Of a DNA stretch of 64,000 nt, positions 42,903-51,067 are shown one piece after another (the stretch's first letter is position 1; every line of letters starts with the position of its first letter). Position numbers and translations under genes: made by a program. The DNA is from Pseudomonas sp. Irchel s3f7. GTDB taxonomy: Bacteria; Pseudomonadota; Gammaproteobacteria; Pseudomonadales; Pseudomonadaceae. The notes under the pieces were generated by a model. It was not told the origin of the DNA. It ran no database searches and saw only the letters and a list, made by a program, of their open reading frames with translations. The stretch is from the NCBI RefSeq assembly GCF_900187615.1, contig NZ_FYDO01000026.1, positions 41,212 through 105,211 of the forward strand. The letters are read 5' to 3'.

Positions 42903-44471
42903 ATGGCCCTGCCAAGCCGCCATTCACTCTTCCCCTTCCTTTCCTGGTTGCCCCGGCAAACCCGCGCCAGCGTCGGGCGTGACCTGATCGTCGGCCTCAG
43001 CGGCGCGATTCTCGCGTTGCCGCAATCCATCGCCTACGCGCTGATTGCCGGTCTCCCACCGGAATACGGCTTATACGCTGCGATCATCCCGGTTTTGATC
43101 GCCTGCCTGTGGGGCTCGTCGTGGCATTTGATCTGCGGTCCTACAGCGGCCATCTCCATTGTCCTGTACGCCAGCGTCAGTCCTCTGGCCGTTCCGGCCT
43201 CGCAGGACTACGTCACGCTGATCCTGCTGCTGACATTCCTGGCCGGTGTTTTCCAATGGTTGCTGGGGCTGCTGCGCTTTGGCGCGCTGGTGAACTTCGT
43301 CTCGCACTCGGTGGTACTCGGTTTCACCCTTGGCGCCGCCGTGGTGATTGCCATCGGCCAATTGCCCAACCTGCTAGGGCTGGATTTGCCGAGCCAGGCC
43401 ACCGCGCTGGACAGCTTTATCCTGCTGTGTAAACACCTCGGCGAAGTGGACAAGCCCTCGCTGGCCCTGGGGTTGGCGACCGTGATCGTGGGGGCGATCC
43501 TGAAACTGTGGTTACCGCGCTGGCCGACGCTGTTGATCACGCTGGTCCTGGGCGCATTGCTGGTCTGGCTTTGGCCATCGATGTTTGGGCATGTGCAATT
43601 GGTCAGTGCGTTTGTCGGTCAGTTGCCGCCCTTCAGCCCGTTGCCGCTGGACCTCGACCTGATCCTGCGCCTGCTACCCAGTGCAGTGGCGGTAGGCATG
43701 CTGGCGTTGGTGACCAGTCTGTCGATTGCCCGCTCGATTTCCGCACGCTCTCAGCAGTTACTCGACGCTAATCAGGAAGTCCGCGCTCAAGGCTTATCCA
43801 ACATCGTCGGGGCGTTTTTTTCCGGGTCGCTGTCGGCCGGGTCATTCACCCGCTCGGGCCTGAGCTACGAAGCGGGAGCCTGCTCTCCGCTGGCCGGGAT
43901 TTTTTCGGCGTTGTGGGTGGCACTGTTTGCGATCTTTGGCGCCCAGTTGATCGCGCACATTCCGATCCCGGCCATGGCCGGCAGCATTCTGTTGATTGCC
44001 TGGGGTCTGGTCGATCATCGCGGCATTCGTGCGTTGTTGCGCGTCAGCCGCGCCGAGTTTCTGGTGATGGCGCTGACTTGCCTCGCCACGTTGCTGCTGG
44101 AGTTGCAGACCGCTATTTACGCTGGCGTGCTGGCGTCGCTGTTCTTCTACCTCAAGCGCACTTCGCAACCGCGGGTGCAGCATTGGCGCAACGGTGAAGA
44201 AGACATCCTGCGGGTCGGCGGCTCGATCTTCTTCGGCGCCAGCCATTACCTGCAAGTGCGCCTGCAACGGATGCACGGCGCGCGGGTGGTGATCGAGGCA
44301 CAGCAGATCAACTTCATCGATTATTCAGGCGTGGAAATGCTGCATCAGGAAGCGCGGCGATTGCTGCGCCAGGATCGTAGCCTGACCTTGCGCCGGGCGC
44401 GGCCGCAGGTGGTGGAAGAGTTGAGGAAGCTGGAAGGCGCGGAGAAATGCCCGATCCGGTTTGAAGACTGA
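42903..44471 (+). CDS. SulP family sulfate/anion transporter with STAS domain
   Basis: A 522-residue transporter with 10-12 spans. SulP signature: AILALPQSIAYALIAGLPPE and GLYAAIIPVLIACLWGSS near the N-terminus, then GAFFSGSLSAGSFTRSGLSY. The C-terminal STAS domain (about residues 425-520) contains IEAQQINFIDYSGVEMLHQE. ATG 42903 has GAGAGG upstream; a longer frame starts inside the repeat and is rejected. Following the choline-sulfatase genes, sulfate transport would be coherent, but a repeat separates them and the substrate is not shown. Confidence 0.88.
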   Translation: MALPSRHSLFPFLSWLPRQTRASVGRDLIVGLSGAILALPQSIAYALIAGLPPEYGLYAAIIPVLIACLWGSSWHLICGPTAAISIVLYASVSPLAVPASQDYVTLILLLTFLAGVFQWLLGLLRFGALVNFVSHSVVLGFTLGAAVVIAIGQLPNLLGLDLPSQATALDSFILLCKHLGEVDKPSLALGLATVIVGAILKLWLPRWPTLLITLVLGALLVWLWPSMFGHVQLVSAFVGQLPPFSPLPLDLDLILRLLPSAVAVGMLALVTSLSIARSISARSQQLLDANQEVRAQGLSNIVGAFFSGSLSAGSFTRSGLSYEAGACSPLAGIFSALWVALFAIFGAQLIAHIPIPAMAGSILLIAWGLVDHRGIRALLRVSRAEFLVMALTCLATLLLELQTAIYAGVLASLFFYLKRTSQPRVQHWRNGEEDILRVGGSIFFGASHYLQVRLQRMHGARVVIEAQQINFIDYSGVEMLHQEARRLLRQDRSLTLRRARPQVVEELRKLEGAEKCPIRFED

Positions 44472-44502
44472 ACACCTTCTATTGAAAGCACCAATCAACC
44501 CT

Positions 44503-44629
44503 GTGGCGAGGGAGCTTGCTCCCGCTCGGGTGCGAAGCGCCCGCAATTGGTTTACGCATTCTGCCTGATACATGGCATAGCAGGTTTTAGGGCCGCTGCG
44601 CAGCCCAGCGGGAGCAAGCTCCCTCGCCA
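44503..44629. repeat. Long REP-family inverted repeat
   Basis: Arms TGTGGCGAGGGAGCTTGCTC (44503-44522) and GAGCAAGCTCCCTCGCCA (to 44629), with GGTGCGAAGCGCC and GCTGCGCAGC inside. It separates the convergent SulP and aroE genes. Confidence 0.85.
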
Positions 44630-44655
44630 AGGAAAACCTGTCTGATCAGAGAAAT

Positions 44656-45477
44656 CTACAAGGCCAACTGCCGGCGAAGTTCAGCCAGCACCGGCGCCGT
44701 GTCCGGACGCACGCCGCGCCACAGGAAGAACGCTTCCGCCGCTTGCTCGGCGAGCATCCCCAACCCATCCATCGCCACCGCCGCACCGTGTTCACTGGCC
44801 CAACGGCAGAACGAGGTCGGCTCTTTTCCGTACATCATGTCGTAGCACACGGTCTTGCCCGGTTCGATCAGACTGCTGGCAATCGGCGGCACGTCACCGG
44901 TCAGGCTGGCGGATGTCGCGTTGATGATCAGGTCCACCGACTCGCGCAACCAGTCAAATCCGCTGGCCGCCACCGGCCCCAGATCGGCAAACAGCTCGGC
45001 CAGCAACTCGGCTTTTTCCACCGTGCGGTTGGCGATGATCACCGATGCCGGCTGCTCGGCCAGCAACGGTTCCAACGCGCCGCGCACCGCACCACCCGCA
45101 CCGAGCAACAGGATACGTTTGCCCTTGAGGCTGAAACCCAGGTTGACCGTCAAATCCCGCACCAGCCCGGCGCCATCGGTGTTGTCACCCAACAGACTGC
45201 CATCCGCCAGTTTGCTCAGGGTATTCACCGCGCCTGCCCGCTGCGCCCGCGCCGTCAGGGTGTTGGCCAATCGATAGGACTCTTCCTTGAACGGCACCGT
45301 CACGTTCGCCCCGCGACCTTCGAGGAAAAAGGTGCGGGCGCAGGTGGAAAAGTCGTCCAGGGGCGCCAGCAACGTGCTGTAGTCGAGCTGCTGCGCAGTC
45401 TGTTCAGCGAACAGGCGATGGATCAGCGGCGACTTGCTGTGGCCAATCGGGTTACCGAATACGACGTAACGATCCAT
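44656..45477 (-). CDS. aroE: Shikimate dehydrogenase
   Basis: Reduces 3-dehydroshikimate to shikimate with NADPH. The 273-residue protein shows the substrate motif NPIGHSKSPLIH (Ser residues), the catalytic Lys in NVTVPFKEESY and Asp in NTDGAGLVRDL, and the NADP Rossmann motif LLGAGGAVRGALEPL followed by IANRTVEKA. Complete. It lies 80 bases downstream of hemF on the same strand, as in P. aeruginosa, and may share its transcript. Confidence 0.95.
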   Translation of the reverse strand: MDRYVVFGNPIGHSKSPLIHRLFAEQTAQQLDYSTLLAPLDDFSTCARTFFLEGRGANVTVPFKEESYRLANTLTARAQRAGAVNTLSKLADGSLLGDNTDGAGLVRDLTVNLGFSLKGKRILLLGAGGAVRGALEPLLAEQPASVIIANRTVEKAELLAELFADLGPVAASGFDWLRESVDLIINATSASLTGDVPPIASSLIEPGKTVCYDMMYGKEPTSFCRWASEHGAAVAMDGLGMLAEQAAEAFFLWRGVRPDTAPVLAELRRQLAL

Positions 45478-45507
45478 CTACACACCCTCACCCGTAGGAG
45501 CGGCCGA

Positions 45508-45531
45508 AGGCTGCGATCTTGTTCGCAGCCT
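45508..45531. repeat. REP-like hairpin between hemF and aroE
   Basis: AGGCTGCGA (45508-45516) and TCGCAGCCT (45523-45531) form a perfect 9-bp stem with a 6-base loop, preceded by GTAGGAGCGGCCGA. It is one copy of the GCTGCGATCTT repeat family seen at 402-427 and 55179-55263. Confidence 0.65.
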
Positions 45532-45557
45532 CGACGACGTAAACCAAAACTTTGATG

Positions 45558-46472
45558 TCAGCCTTTGGCCAACCAATCGCGGTCTTGCAGAAAGTACTCG
45601 GTCAGACGCGCTTCTTCGCTGCCAGGCTCGGCTTTCCAGTCGTAACCCCAGCGCACGTGCGGCGGCAGCGACATCAAGATCGATTCGGTACGCCCGCCCG
45701 ATTGCAGGCCGAACAGCGTGCCACGGTCATAAACCAGGTTGAACTCGACATAGCGCCCACGGCGGAACTCCTGGAATTCCCGCTGTTTTTCGGTGTACGT
45801 GTCGTTCTTGCGGCGCTGCACGATCGGCAGGTAGGCGTCGATGTACGCATCGCCGATAGCGCGCATGAAGGCAAAGCTGGTGTCGAAGTCCCACTCGTTC
45901 AGGTCATCGAAGAACAAGCCGCCGATACCCCGGGGTTCGTGACGATGCTTGATGTGGAAGTAGCTGTCGCACCAGGCCTTGTAACGCGGGTAGACATCCG
46001 CACCGAACGGCGCGCAGGCCTGCTCGGCGATGCGGTGCCAGTGGATGCAGTCTTCTTCATTGCCGTAATACGGGGTCAGGTCGAAGCCGCCGCCGAACCA
46101 CCAGACCGGCTCTTCGCCTTCTTTTTCAGCGATGAAGAAACGCACGTTGGCGTGGGACGTCGGCACATGCGGATTGTGCGGGTGAATCACCAGCGACACG
46201 CCCAGGGCCTCGAAGCCACGGCCGGCCAGTTCCGGGCGGTGGGCGCTGGCGGACGGTGGGAGACCGCTGCCGAAAACGTGGGAAAAGTTGACGCCGCCCT
46301 TTTCAATCAACGCCCCGTTTTCAATCACGCGGGTACGACCGCCACCGCCGGCAGGCCGGGTCCAGGCATCTTCAACGAAGCGCGTGCCACCGTCTTCGGC
46401 TTCCAGGGCAGCACAAATACGGTCTTGCAGGTCGAGCAAATAGGCCTTTACGGCCTCGGTGCGGGTCGTCAT
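45558..46472 (-). CDS. hemF: Oxygen-dependent coproporphyrinogen III oxidase
   Basis: Decarboxylates coproporphyrinogen III to protoporphyrinogen IX with O2. The 304-residue protein has the family motifs TRPAGGGGRTRVIENG, HPHNPHVPTSHANVRFF (catalytic/metal His), WWFGGGFDLTPYY, and RGIGGLFFDDLN. Complete, standard length. A TTGAC-N4-ATCAA site lies about 100 bases upstream, matching the known Anr/Dnr control of hemF in P. aeruginosa. Confidence 0.95.
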   Translation of the reverse strand: MTTRTEAVKAYLLDLQDRICAALEAEDGGTRFVEDAWTRPAGGGGRTRVIENGALIEKGGVNFSHVFGSGLPPSASAHRPELAGRGFEALGVSLVIHPHNPHVPTSHANVRFFIAEKEGEEPVWWFGGGFDLTPYYGNEEDCIHWHRIAEQACAPFGADVYPRYKAWCDSYFHIKHRHEPRGIGGLFFDDLNEWDFDTSFAFMRAIGDAYIDAYLPIVQRRKNDTYTEKQREFQEFRRGRYVEFNLVYDRGTLFGLQSGGRTESILMSLPPHVRWGYDWKAEPGSEEARLTEYFLQDRDWLAKG

Positions 46473-46571
46473 GTCATCACCTTGAATCGGGCAAAGCTAC
46501 GCGGCGCTCCATCGGAGCTCAGCCTGCGCAAATGGGCGCGTAGCATAACACCGCAAGTTACCCCTTCGCAG

Positions 46572-46585
46572 TTGACGAAGATCAA
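46572..46585. promoter_or_regulatory. Predicted Anr/Fnr-type binding site
   Basis: TTGACGAAGATCAA differs from the Fnr/Anr consensus TTGAT-N4-ATCAA at one position. It lies 100 bases upstream of the hemF start and 51 bases upstream of the qor start. Regulation of hemF by Anr and Dnr is established in P. aeruginosa, so hemF is the likelier target; qor could also be affected. Confidence 0.7.
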
Positions 46586-46635
46586 GCTTCGGAGTCCGAT
46601 AGGGCGCTTGGTAACACGACCTCAGGAGAGAACAG

Positions 46636-47613
46636 ATGGCAAAGCGTATCCAGTTCCGCGCCCATGGCGGCCCAGAAGTGCTCGAATATGTGGATTACCA
46701 GCCTGCCGAGCCAGGTCCGAAGGACGTGCGTGTGGCCAACAAGGCCATCGGTCTGAACTTCATCGACACCTATTACCGCAGCGGTCTCTACCCACCTCCA
46801 GCCCTGCCTTCGGGTTTGGGCGCGGAAGGCGCAGGCGTGGTCGAAGCGATCGGCAGCGACGTGACCCGGTTCAAGGTCGGTGACCGCGTGGCGTATGGCA
46901 GCGGCCCGTTGGGCGCCTACAGCGAGCTTCACGTCTTGCCCGAGGCCAATCTGGTGAAACTGCCGGAGGCCATCAGCTTCGAACAAGCGGCGGGCGTGAT
47001 GCTCAAGGGCCTGACCGTGCAATACCTGCTGCGCCAGACTTATGAACTCAAGGGTGGCGAAACCATCCTGTTCCACGCCGCCGCCGGTGGTGTCGGCTCT
47101 TTGGCTTGCCAATGGGCCAAGGCGTTGGGCGTGAAGTTGATCGGCACGGTGAGCTCGGCGGAGAAAGCCGCACTGGCCAAGGCCAACGGTGCCTGGGCGA
47201 CCATCGACTACAGCCATGAAAACGTCGCACAACGCGTACTGGAATTGACCGACGGAAAAAAAGTCCCGGTGGTGTACGACGGCGTCGGCAAGGACACCTG
47301 GCTGACCTCACTCGACAGCCTCGCGCCGCGTGGGTTGGTGGTGAGTTTCGGTAATGCGTCTGGCGCAGTGGACGGCGTGAACCTGGGGATTCTGGCGGGG
47401 AAGGGCTCGCTGTACGTGACCCGGCCGACATTGGGCACTTATGCGAACAACGCCGAGAACCTGCAGCGTATGGCGGATGAACTGTTTGGGATGATTACCA
47501 GTGGCAAGCTGACTGTGGACATCAGCCAACGCTACTCGCTGGCTGATGCAGCGAAGGCGCAGACCGAGCTGTCGGCGCGGCGTACGACCGGTTCGGTTGT
47601 TTTGCTGCCCTGA
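46636..47613 (+). CDS. qor: NADPH:quinone oxidoreductase (zinc-independent MDR)
   Basis: A 325-residue medium-chain reductase. The NADPH-binding motif is AAAGGVGSLACQWAKALG (about residues 145-162); GLNFIDTYYRSGLYP and GSGPLGAYSELHVLP are typical of quinone reductase Qor. No structural zinc Cys cluster. AGGAG lies 7-11 bases before the ATG. Reduces quinones using NADPH. It is divergent from hemF and convergent with tsaC. Confidence 0.92.
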   Translation: MAKRIQFRAHGGPEVLEYVDYQPAEPGPKDVRVANKAIGLNFIDTYYRSGLYPPPALPSGLGAEGAGVVEAIGSDVTRFKVGDRVAYGSGPLGAYSELHVLPEANLVKLPEAISFEQAAGVMLKGLTVQYLLRQTYELKGGETILFHAAAGGVGSLACQWAKALGVKLIGTVSSAEKAALAKANGAWATIDYSHENVAQRVLELTDGKKVPVVYDGVGKDTWLTSLDSLAPRGLVVSFGNASGAVDGVNLGILAGKGSLYVTRPTLGTYANNAENLQRMADELFGMITSGKLTVDISQRYSLADAAKAQTELSARRTTGSVVLLP

Positions 47614-47619
47614 CGGACG

Positions 47620-47684
47620 CCATCGCTAGCAGGCTAGCTCCCACACTGACCCAATGTGGGAGCCAGCTAGCCTGCTAGCGATGG
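47620..47684. repeat. REPIN-like palindrome (CTAGCAGGCTAGCTCCCACA family)
   Basis: CCATCGCTAGCAGGCTAGCT and its inverse AGCTAGCCTGCTAGCGATGG form arms of about 30 bases. It fills the gap between convergent qor and tsaC and may act as a bidirectional terminator. It is the only copy of this sequence variant in the window. Confidence 0.85.
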
Positions 47685-47697
47685 GCGCACCTCGGTC

Positions 47698-48255
47698 TTA
47701 ATCCGGGCGCACAACGTGCCCGGTCGCCACATCACGAATCACACTCGGGTTCTTGCGCCCGCCCAGCATCCCGCCGAGCACCAGATCTATCTGCCCCCGG
47801 AAATACTGCTCGATGCGAATCCGCGTGCGCGCCGCCGGACGACCCTGCGGGTTGGCCGATGTCGACACCAGCGGCCCGACCAACGCGCACAAGTCCCGCA
47901 CCAGGGGATGATCGCTGACCCGCAGCGCCACCGTTTCGTGCACACCGGTAATCCACGGCGGCAGCAGGTTTTGATGCGGCACCAGCCAGGTGTTCGGGCC
48001 CGGCCAGGTGCTGGCCATGCGATCCATCCACAGCTCCGGGAAGTCTTCGAACAGGAAGTCGAACTGGCGGATGTTATCGGCCACCAGTATCAGGCCCTTG
48101 TCCACCGAACGACCCTTTATATCCAGCAGTCGCTCCACCGCATCCAGGTCCCACGGATCGCAACCCAGGCCCCAGACTGCTTCGGTTGGGTAGGCAATCA
48201 CCGCCCCGGCGCGAACTGCTTGCGCGGCTTGTTGCACACGCCAACTGTTGACCAT
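47698..48255 (-). CDS. tsaC: L-threonylcarbamoyladenylate synthase
   Basis: Makes threonylcarbamoyl-AMP for the universal t6A37 modification of ANN-decoding tRNAs. This 185-residue YrdC-domain protein has the motifs IAYPTEAVWGLGCDP, LLDIKGRSVDKGLILVAD, and PLVSTSANPQGRPAART. It is the short form, lacking the Sua5 domain. It follows dprA by 54 bases on the same strand. Confidence 0.95.
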   Translation of the reverse strand: MVNSWRVQQAAQAVRAGAVIAYPTEAVWGLGCDPWDLDAVERLLDIKGRSVDKGLILVADNIRQFDFLFEDFPELWMDRMASTWPGPNTWLVPHQNLLPPWITGVHETVALRVSDHPLVRDLCALVGPLVSTSANPQGRPAARTRIRIEQYFRGQIDLVLGGMLGGRKNPSVIRDVATGHVVRPD

Positions 48256-48309
48256 GAAAAACTCTCCAGAAATAGGCTCTGCGCAGTTTACCGATCTTGT
48301 TTATAAAAC

Positions 48310-49416
48310 CTAGCTCACCCGTGCAAACCAGCGGCCGTTTTCGCACACCGCACGGCCGTCCATTTCCAGTTCCGTCAACGCCGCCAGCACTTTCGGCAAG
48401 GCCCAGCCGCTGGCATCGACCAGCGCTTCACTGGTCAGGGGAGCCGCATGCAACAACATCAACAGGGGATGAGTCGTCGTAACTTCGCACATCTCTGTGA
48501 ACAACGGTTGTTGCTGCCAGCCACGCAAGGCTTCGAGGATGTGCTCAATGGTTTCAACCAACACCGCGCCATCGCGGATTAACTGATGGCAGCCCCGGGC
48601 GCCGGGATGATGGATGGAGCCGGGAATGGCAAACACTTCTCGTCCTTGTTCCGCCGCCAGCCTCGCGGTGATCAGCGAACCGCTGGCGACACTGGCCTCG
48701 ACCACCAGCACGCCGAGGGACAAACCGCTGATGATCCGATTGCGTCGGGGGAAGTTGCCAGCACTGGGGCCAGTATCCAGCGGAAACGCTGAAAGCACCG
48801 CGCTGCCCGAGGCGATCATGGCGTCTGCCAGGCGTCGATTGCGCTGTGGATAAAACTTCTCAAGGCCCGTCCCCAGCACTCCGACCGTTTGCCCGCCGAT
48901 GTCGATTGCAGCCTGGTGCGCGGCGGCATCAATGCCCAGCGCCAGACCGCTGGTGATGACAAAACCGGCGCCGGCCAGGCTGCGGGAAAACGCGCTGGCG
49001 GTGTCCATGCCCGGTCGCGATGCACGTCGGCTGCCGACCATCGCCAGCTGAGGTTTTTCCAGAATGCCCGGATCGCCCGCGACGAATAACAGCGGCGGTG
49101 CATCGCTGATTTGCGCCAGCATCGCCGGGTAGTCAGGCTGGTCCCACATCAGTAAATGCTGGCCAGGACGCTCCAGCCAGGCCAATGCGTGGCTGGCGCC
49201 ATCACGAACTTCAGTGCTGCGCCTGGCCTCGGAACAGGCCAGCGGCAGACCCAACGCGTGCCAGGCACTGGCGGGTGCGCTGATGGCTTTGGACGCCGAG
49301 CCGAAGGCCTCCAGCAACTTCTTGAAGCGTGCCGGGCCGAGCTCGGGCAACCGGTGCAAACGTAAACGGGCTTCCAGTTCCGCAGGGGAAACCGGTGTAA
49401 CGGCAGGCAGCGACAT
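48310..49416 (-). CDS. dprA: DNA-processing protein DprA (Smf)
   Basis: Binds single-stranded DNA and loads RecA during natural transformation. The 368-residue protein has the Rossmann-like core with MVGSRRASRPGMDTASAF, FVITSGLALGIDAAAHQAAI, and FPRRNRIISGLSLGVLVVEA (about residues 110-260), and a C-terminal winged-helix (DprA_WH) domain from about residue 305. An N-terminal helical (SAM-like) part is also present. It lies between tsaC and a tsaP-like gene. A perfect DnaA box (48845-48853) falls in the coding sequence. Confidence 0.93.
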   Translation of the reverse strand: MSLPAVTPVSPAELEARLRLHRLPELGPARFKKLLEAFGSASKAISAPASAWHALGLPLACSEARRSTEVRDGASHALAWLERPGQHLLMWDQPDYPAMLAQISDAPPLLFVAGDPGILEKPQLAMVGSRRASRPGMDTASAFSRSLAGAGFVITSGLALGIDAAAHQAAIDIGGQTVGVLGTGLEKFYPQRNRRLADAMIASGSAVLSAFPLDTGPSAGNFPRRNRIISGLSLGVLVVEASVASGSLITARLAAEQGREVFAIPGSIHHPGARGCHQLIRDGAVLVETIEHILEALRGWQQQPLFTEMCEVTTTHPLLMLLHAAPLTSEALVDASGWALPKVLAALTELEMDGRAVCENGRWFARVS

Positions 49417-49497
49417 GGATCATCCTTGATCGTTTTGAGTCCCCGTCGATACGGGAACAAGCTGTGGATAACTCTGTTGGTAACTTGTGAAGCACGC

Positions 49498-50322
49498 TTA
49501 CGGATTTCGCACCTTATCCATCACCGCCAGCGAGCGCGAGGCGTCAAGCACCAGCCCGTAGCTGAGTTTGTCGTAGGTGCGAAAAACCATCAGCAGACCG
49601 GCGCGCTGATCGGGAATTTTCAGGGATTGGCCGGTGATCCGGTCGCGAACGGTTTCGCCGGTTTTCATCACCGCCAACACGTTGCCCTCGACCAGACCGT
49701 CACGCTGCCCCTTGTTCAGCGTGACCACGTCCATCGCACCGATTTGCGTCACACCGCGCGGTACATCAATGATCAAGCCGTTGATTTCGGCACTAGGAGC
49801 ACTGGGCGTGAAGGTCGAATGGATCGAACGCTCCTCGCCACGGAACAATCGATCGCCCAGTCGCACTTCCTGAGTCGTGCGCTGCACGTCGAGCGTAGCC
49901 ACGTCTCCTTCGATGGCGACCACCTCGCCACCGCCGATGTCATCGGCGTTGATCCCCAGAACCTCGTGGCTCTGCGGGTCGGTGTAGACCTTGCCCTGGC
50001 GAAAGATTCCATACACCGGTTGCGTCGGGTCGAAGTGACCCCGAGCGAAAATGCGGTCACCGCTGCCACTGAGCACGCGCTCGGCATCGCCGGCGACGAT
50101 GTAGGGCGCCTTGTCGAAATCCTCGGCCTTGTCGACGATGCGGTTACTCAATAAAAAACTGTTGATCGACTTCAGCGCAACGCTCGCAATGGTCTCGGTC
50201 ACCGGGCTGACACGCACCTGGGGCGACAGCTTTACGGTGGGAATGTCTTGCCCGGGCAGCGCCTGGCCCTGTGCGAAACCGGCCGAGGCCAGAAGCAGCA
50301 GGGCGAGTAGTGATTTCCTCAT
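49498..50322 (-). CDS. TsaP-like protein (PA0020 homologue) lacking the LysM domain
   Basis: A 274-residue exported protein; signal peptide MRKSLLALLLLASAGFAQG. The body matches the C-terminal region of PA0020/TsaP (TVKLSPQVRVSP, SINSFLLSNRIVD, VYGIFRQGKVYTDPQSHEVL), a FlgT-C-like domain. TsaP anchors the type IV pilus secretin PilQ to peptidoglycan through an N-terminal LysM domain of about 50 residues. Here mature sequence passes from the signal peptide straight to DIPTVKLSPQVR, with no YTV-KGDTLW motif in any frame. ATG 50322 is chosen by the signal peptide. The gene is intact downstream, so the domain loss is in frame. Position between dprA and def is as in other pseudomonads. Confidence 0.8.
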   Translation of the reverse strand: MRKSLLALLLLASAGFAQGQALPGQDIPTVKLSPQVRVSPVTETIASVALKSINSFLLSNRIVDKAEDFDKAPYIVAGDAERVLSGSGDRIFARGHFDPTQPVYGIFRQGKVYTDPQSHEVLGINADDIGGGEVVAIEGDVATLDVQRTTQEVRLGDRLFRGEERSIHSTFTPSAPSAEINGLIIDVPRGVTQIGAMDVVTLNKGQRDGLVEGNVLAVMKTGETVRDRITGQSLKIPDQRAGLLMVFRTYDKLSYGLVLDASRSLAVMDKVRNP

Positions 50323-50491
50323 GCGGTGAATCCCTTTATTATGTGCATTCGCGTGAAACGACAAAGTCTTCGTGGCTCGCTCCCGGCTTGCCAATCAAAA
50401 GAAGGGAGCTACGTTTCACACCGGTTGCCTGCATCTTCGGACCGCCAGGCCATCGACCCGACCTTACTTCACACGTGCAGTCATCAAGCTT

Positions 50492-50998
50492 ATGGCCATT
50501 TTAAACATCCTCGAATTTCCTGATCCGCGTCTGCGCACTATCGCCAAACCAGTGGCCGTAGTGGACGACGAAGTGCGTCAGTTGGTCGACGATATGTTTG
50601 AAACAATGTATGAAGCGCCAGGCATCGGCCTCGCCGCGACCCAGGTCAACGTGCACCAACGCATCGTCGTCATGGACCTCTCCGAAGACCGCACCGAACC
50701 TCGGGTGTTCATCAACCCCGAGTTCGAGTCCCTGACCGACGAGATGGAGCAATACCAGGAAGGCTGCCTTTCGGTACCGGGCTTCTACGAAAACGTCGAT
50801 CGCCCGCAACGGATCAAGGTCAAGGCCCTGGACCGTGACGGCCAGCCTTACGAACTGATCGCCGAAGGCCTGCTCGCGGTGTGCATCCAGCACGAATGCG
50901 ACCACCTCAACGGCAAATTGTTCGTCGACTACCTGTCCACGCTCAAACGCGACCGCATCAAGAAGAAGCTGGAAAAACAGCATCGCCAGAACGCTTGA
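50492..50998 (+). CDS. def: Peptide deformylase
   Basis: Removes the N-terminal formyl group from nascent proteins. The 168-residue protein has all three motifs: GIGLAATQVN (motif 1), EGCLSVPG (2, metal Cys), and QHECDHLNG (3, HExxH). ATG 50492 gives the usual MAILNILEFPD start. It is followed by a terminator and then fmt, so def and fmt may be transcribed separately here. Confidence 0.96.
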   Translation: MAILNILEFPDPRLRTIAKPVAVVDDEVRQLVDDMFETMYEAPGIGLAATQVNVHQRIVVMDLSEDRTEPRVFINPEFESLTDEMEQYQEGCLSVPGFYENVDRPQRIKVKALDRDGQPYELIAEGLLAVCIQHECDHLNGKLFVDYLSTLKRDRIKKKLEKQHRQNA

Positions 50999-51009
50999 TG
51001 CCCTCCTTC

Positions 51010-51040
51010 AAAGGCTTGCTGCGGCAAGCCTTTTTCTTTT
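51010..51040 (+). terminator. Rho-independent terminator between def and fmt
   Basis: AAAGGCTTGC (51010-51019), loop TGCG, GCAAGCCTTT (51024-51033), then TTCTTTT. A 10-bp perfect stem followed by T-rich sequence. It would uncouple def from fmt at least partly. Confidence 0.85.
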
Positions 51041-51067
51041 CAAGATGCTTTGCAATAGAGAACACCC

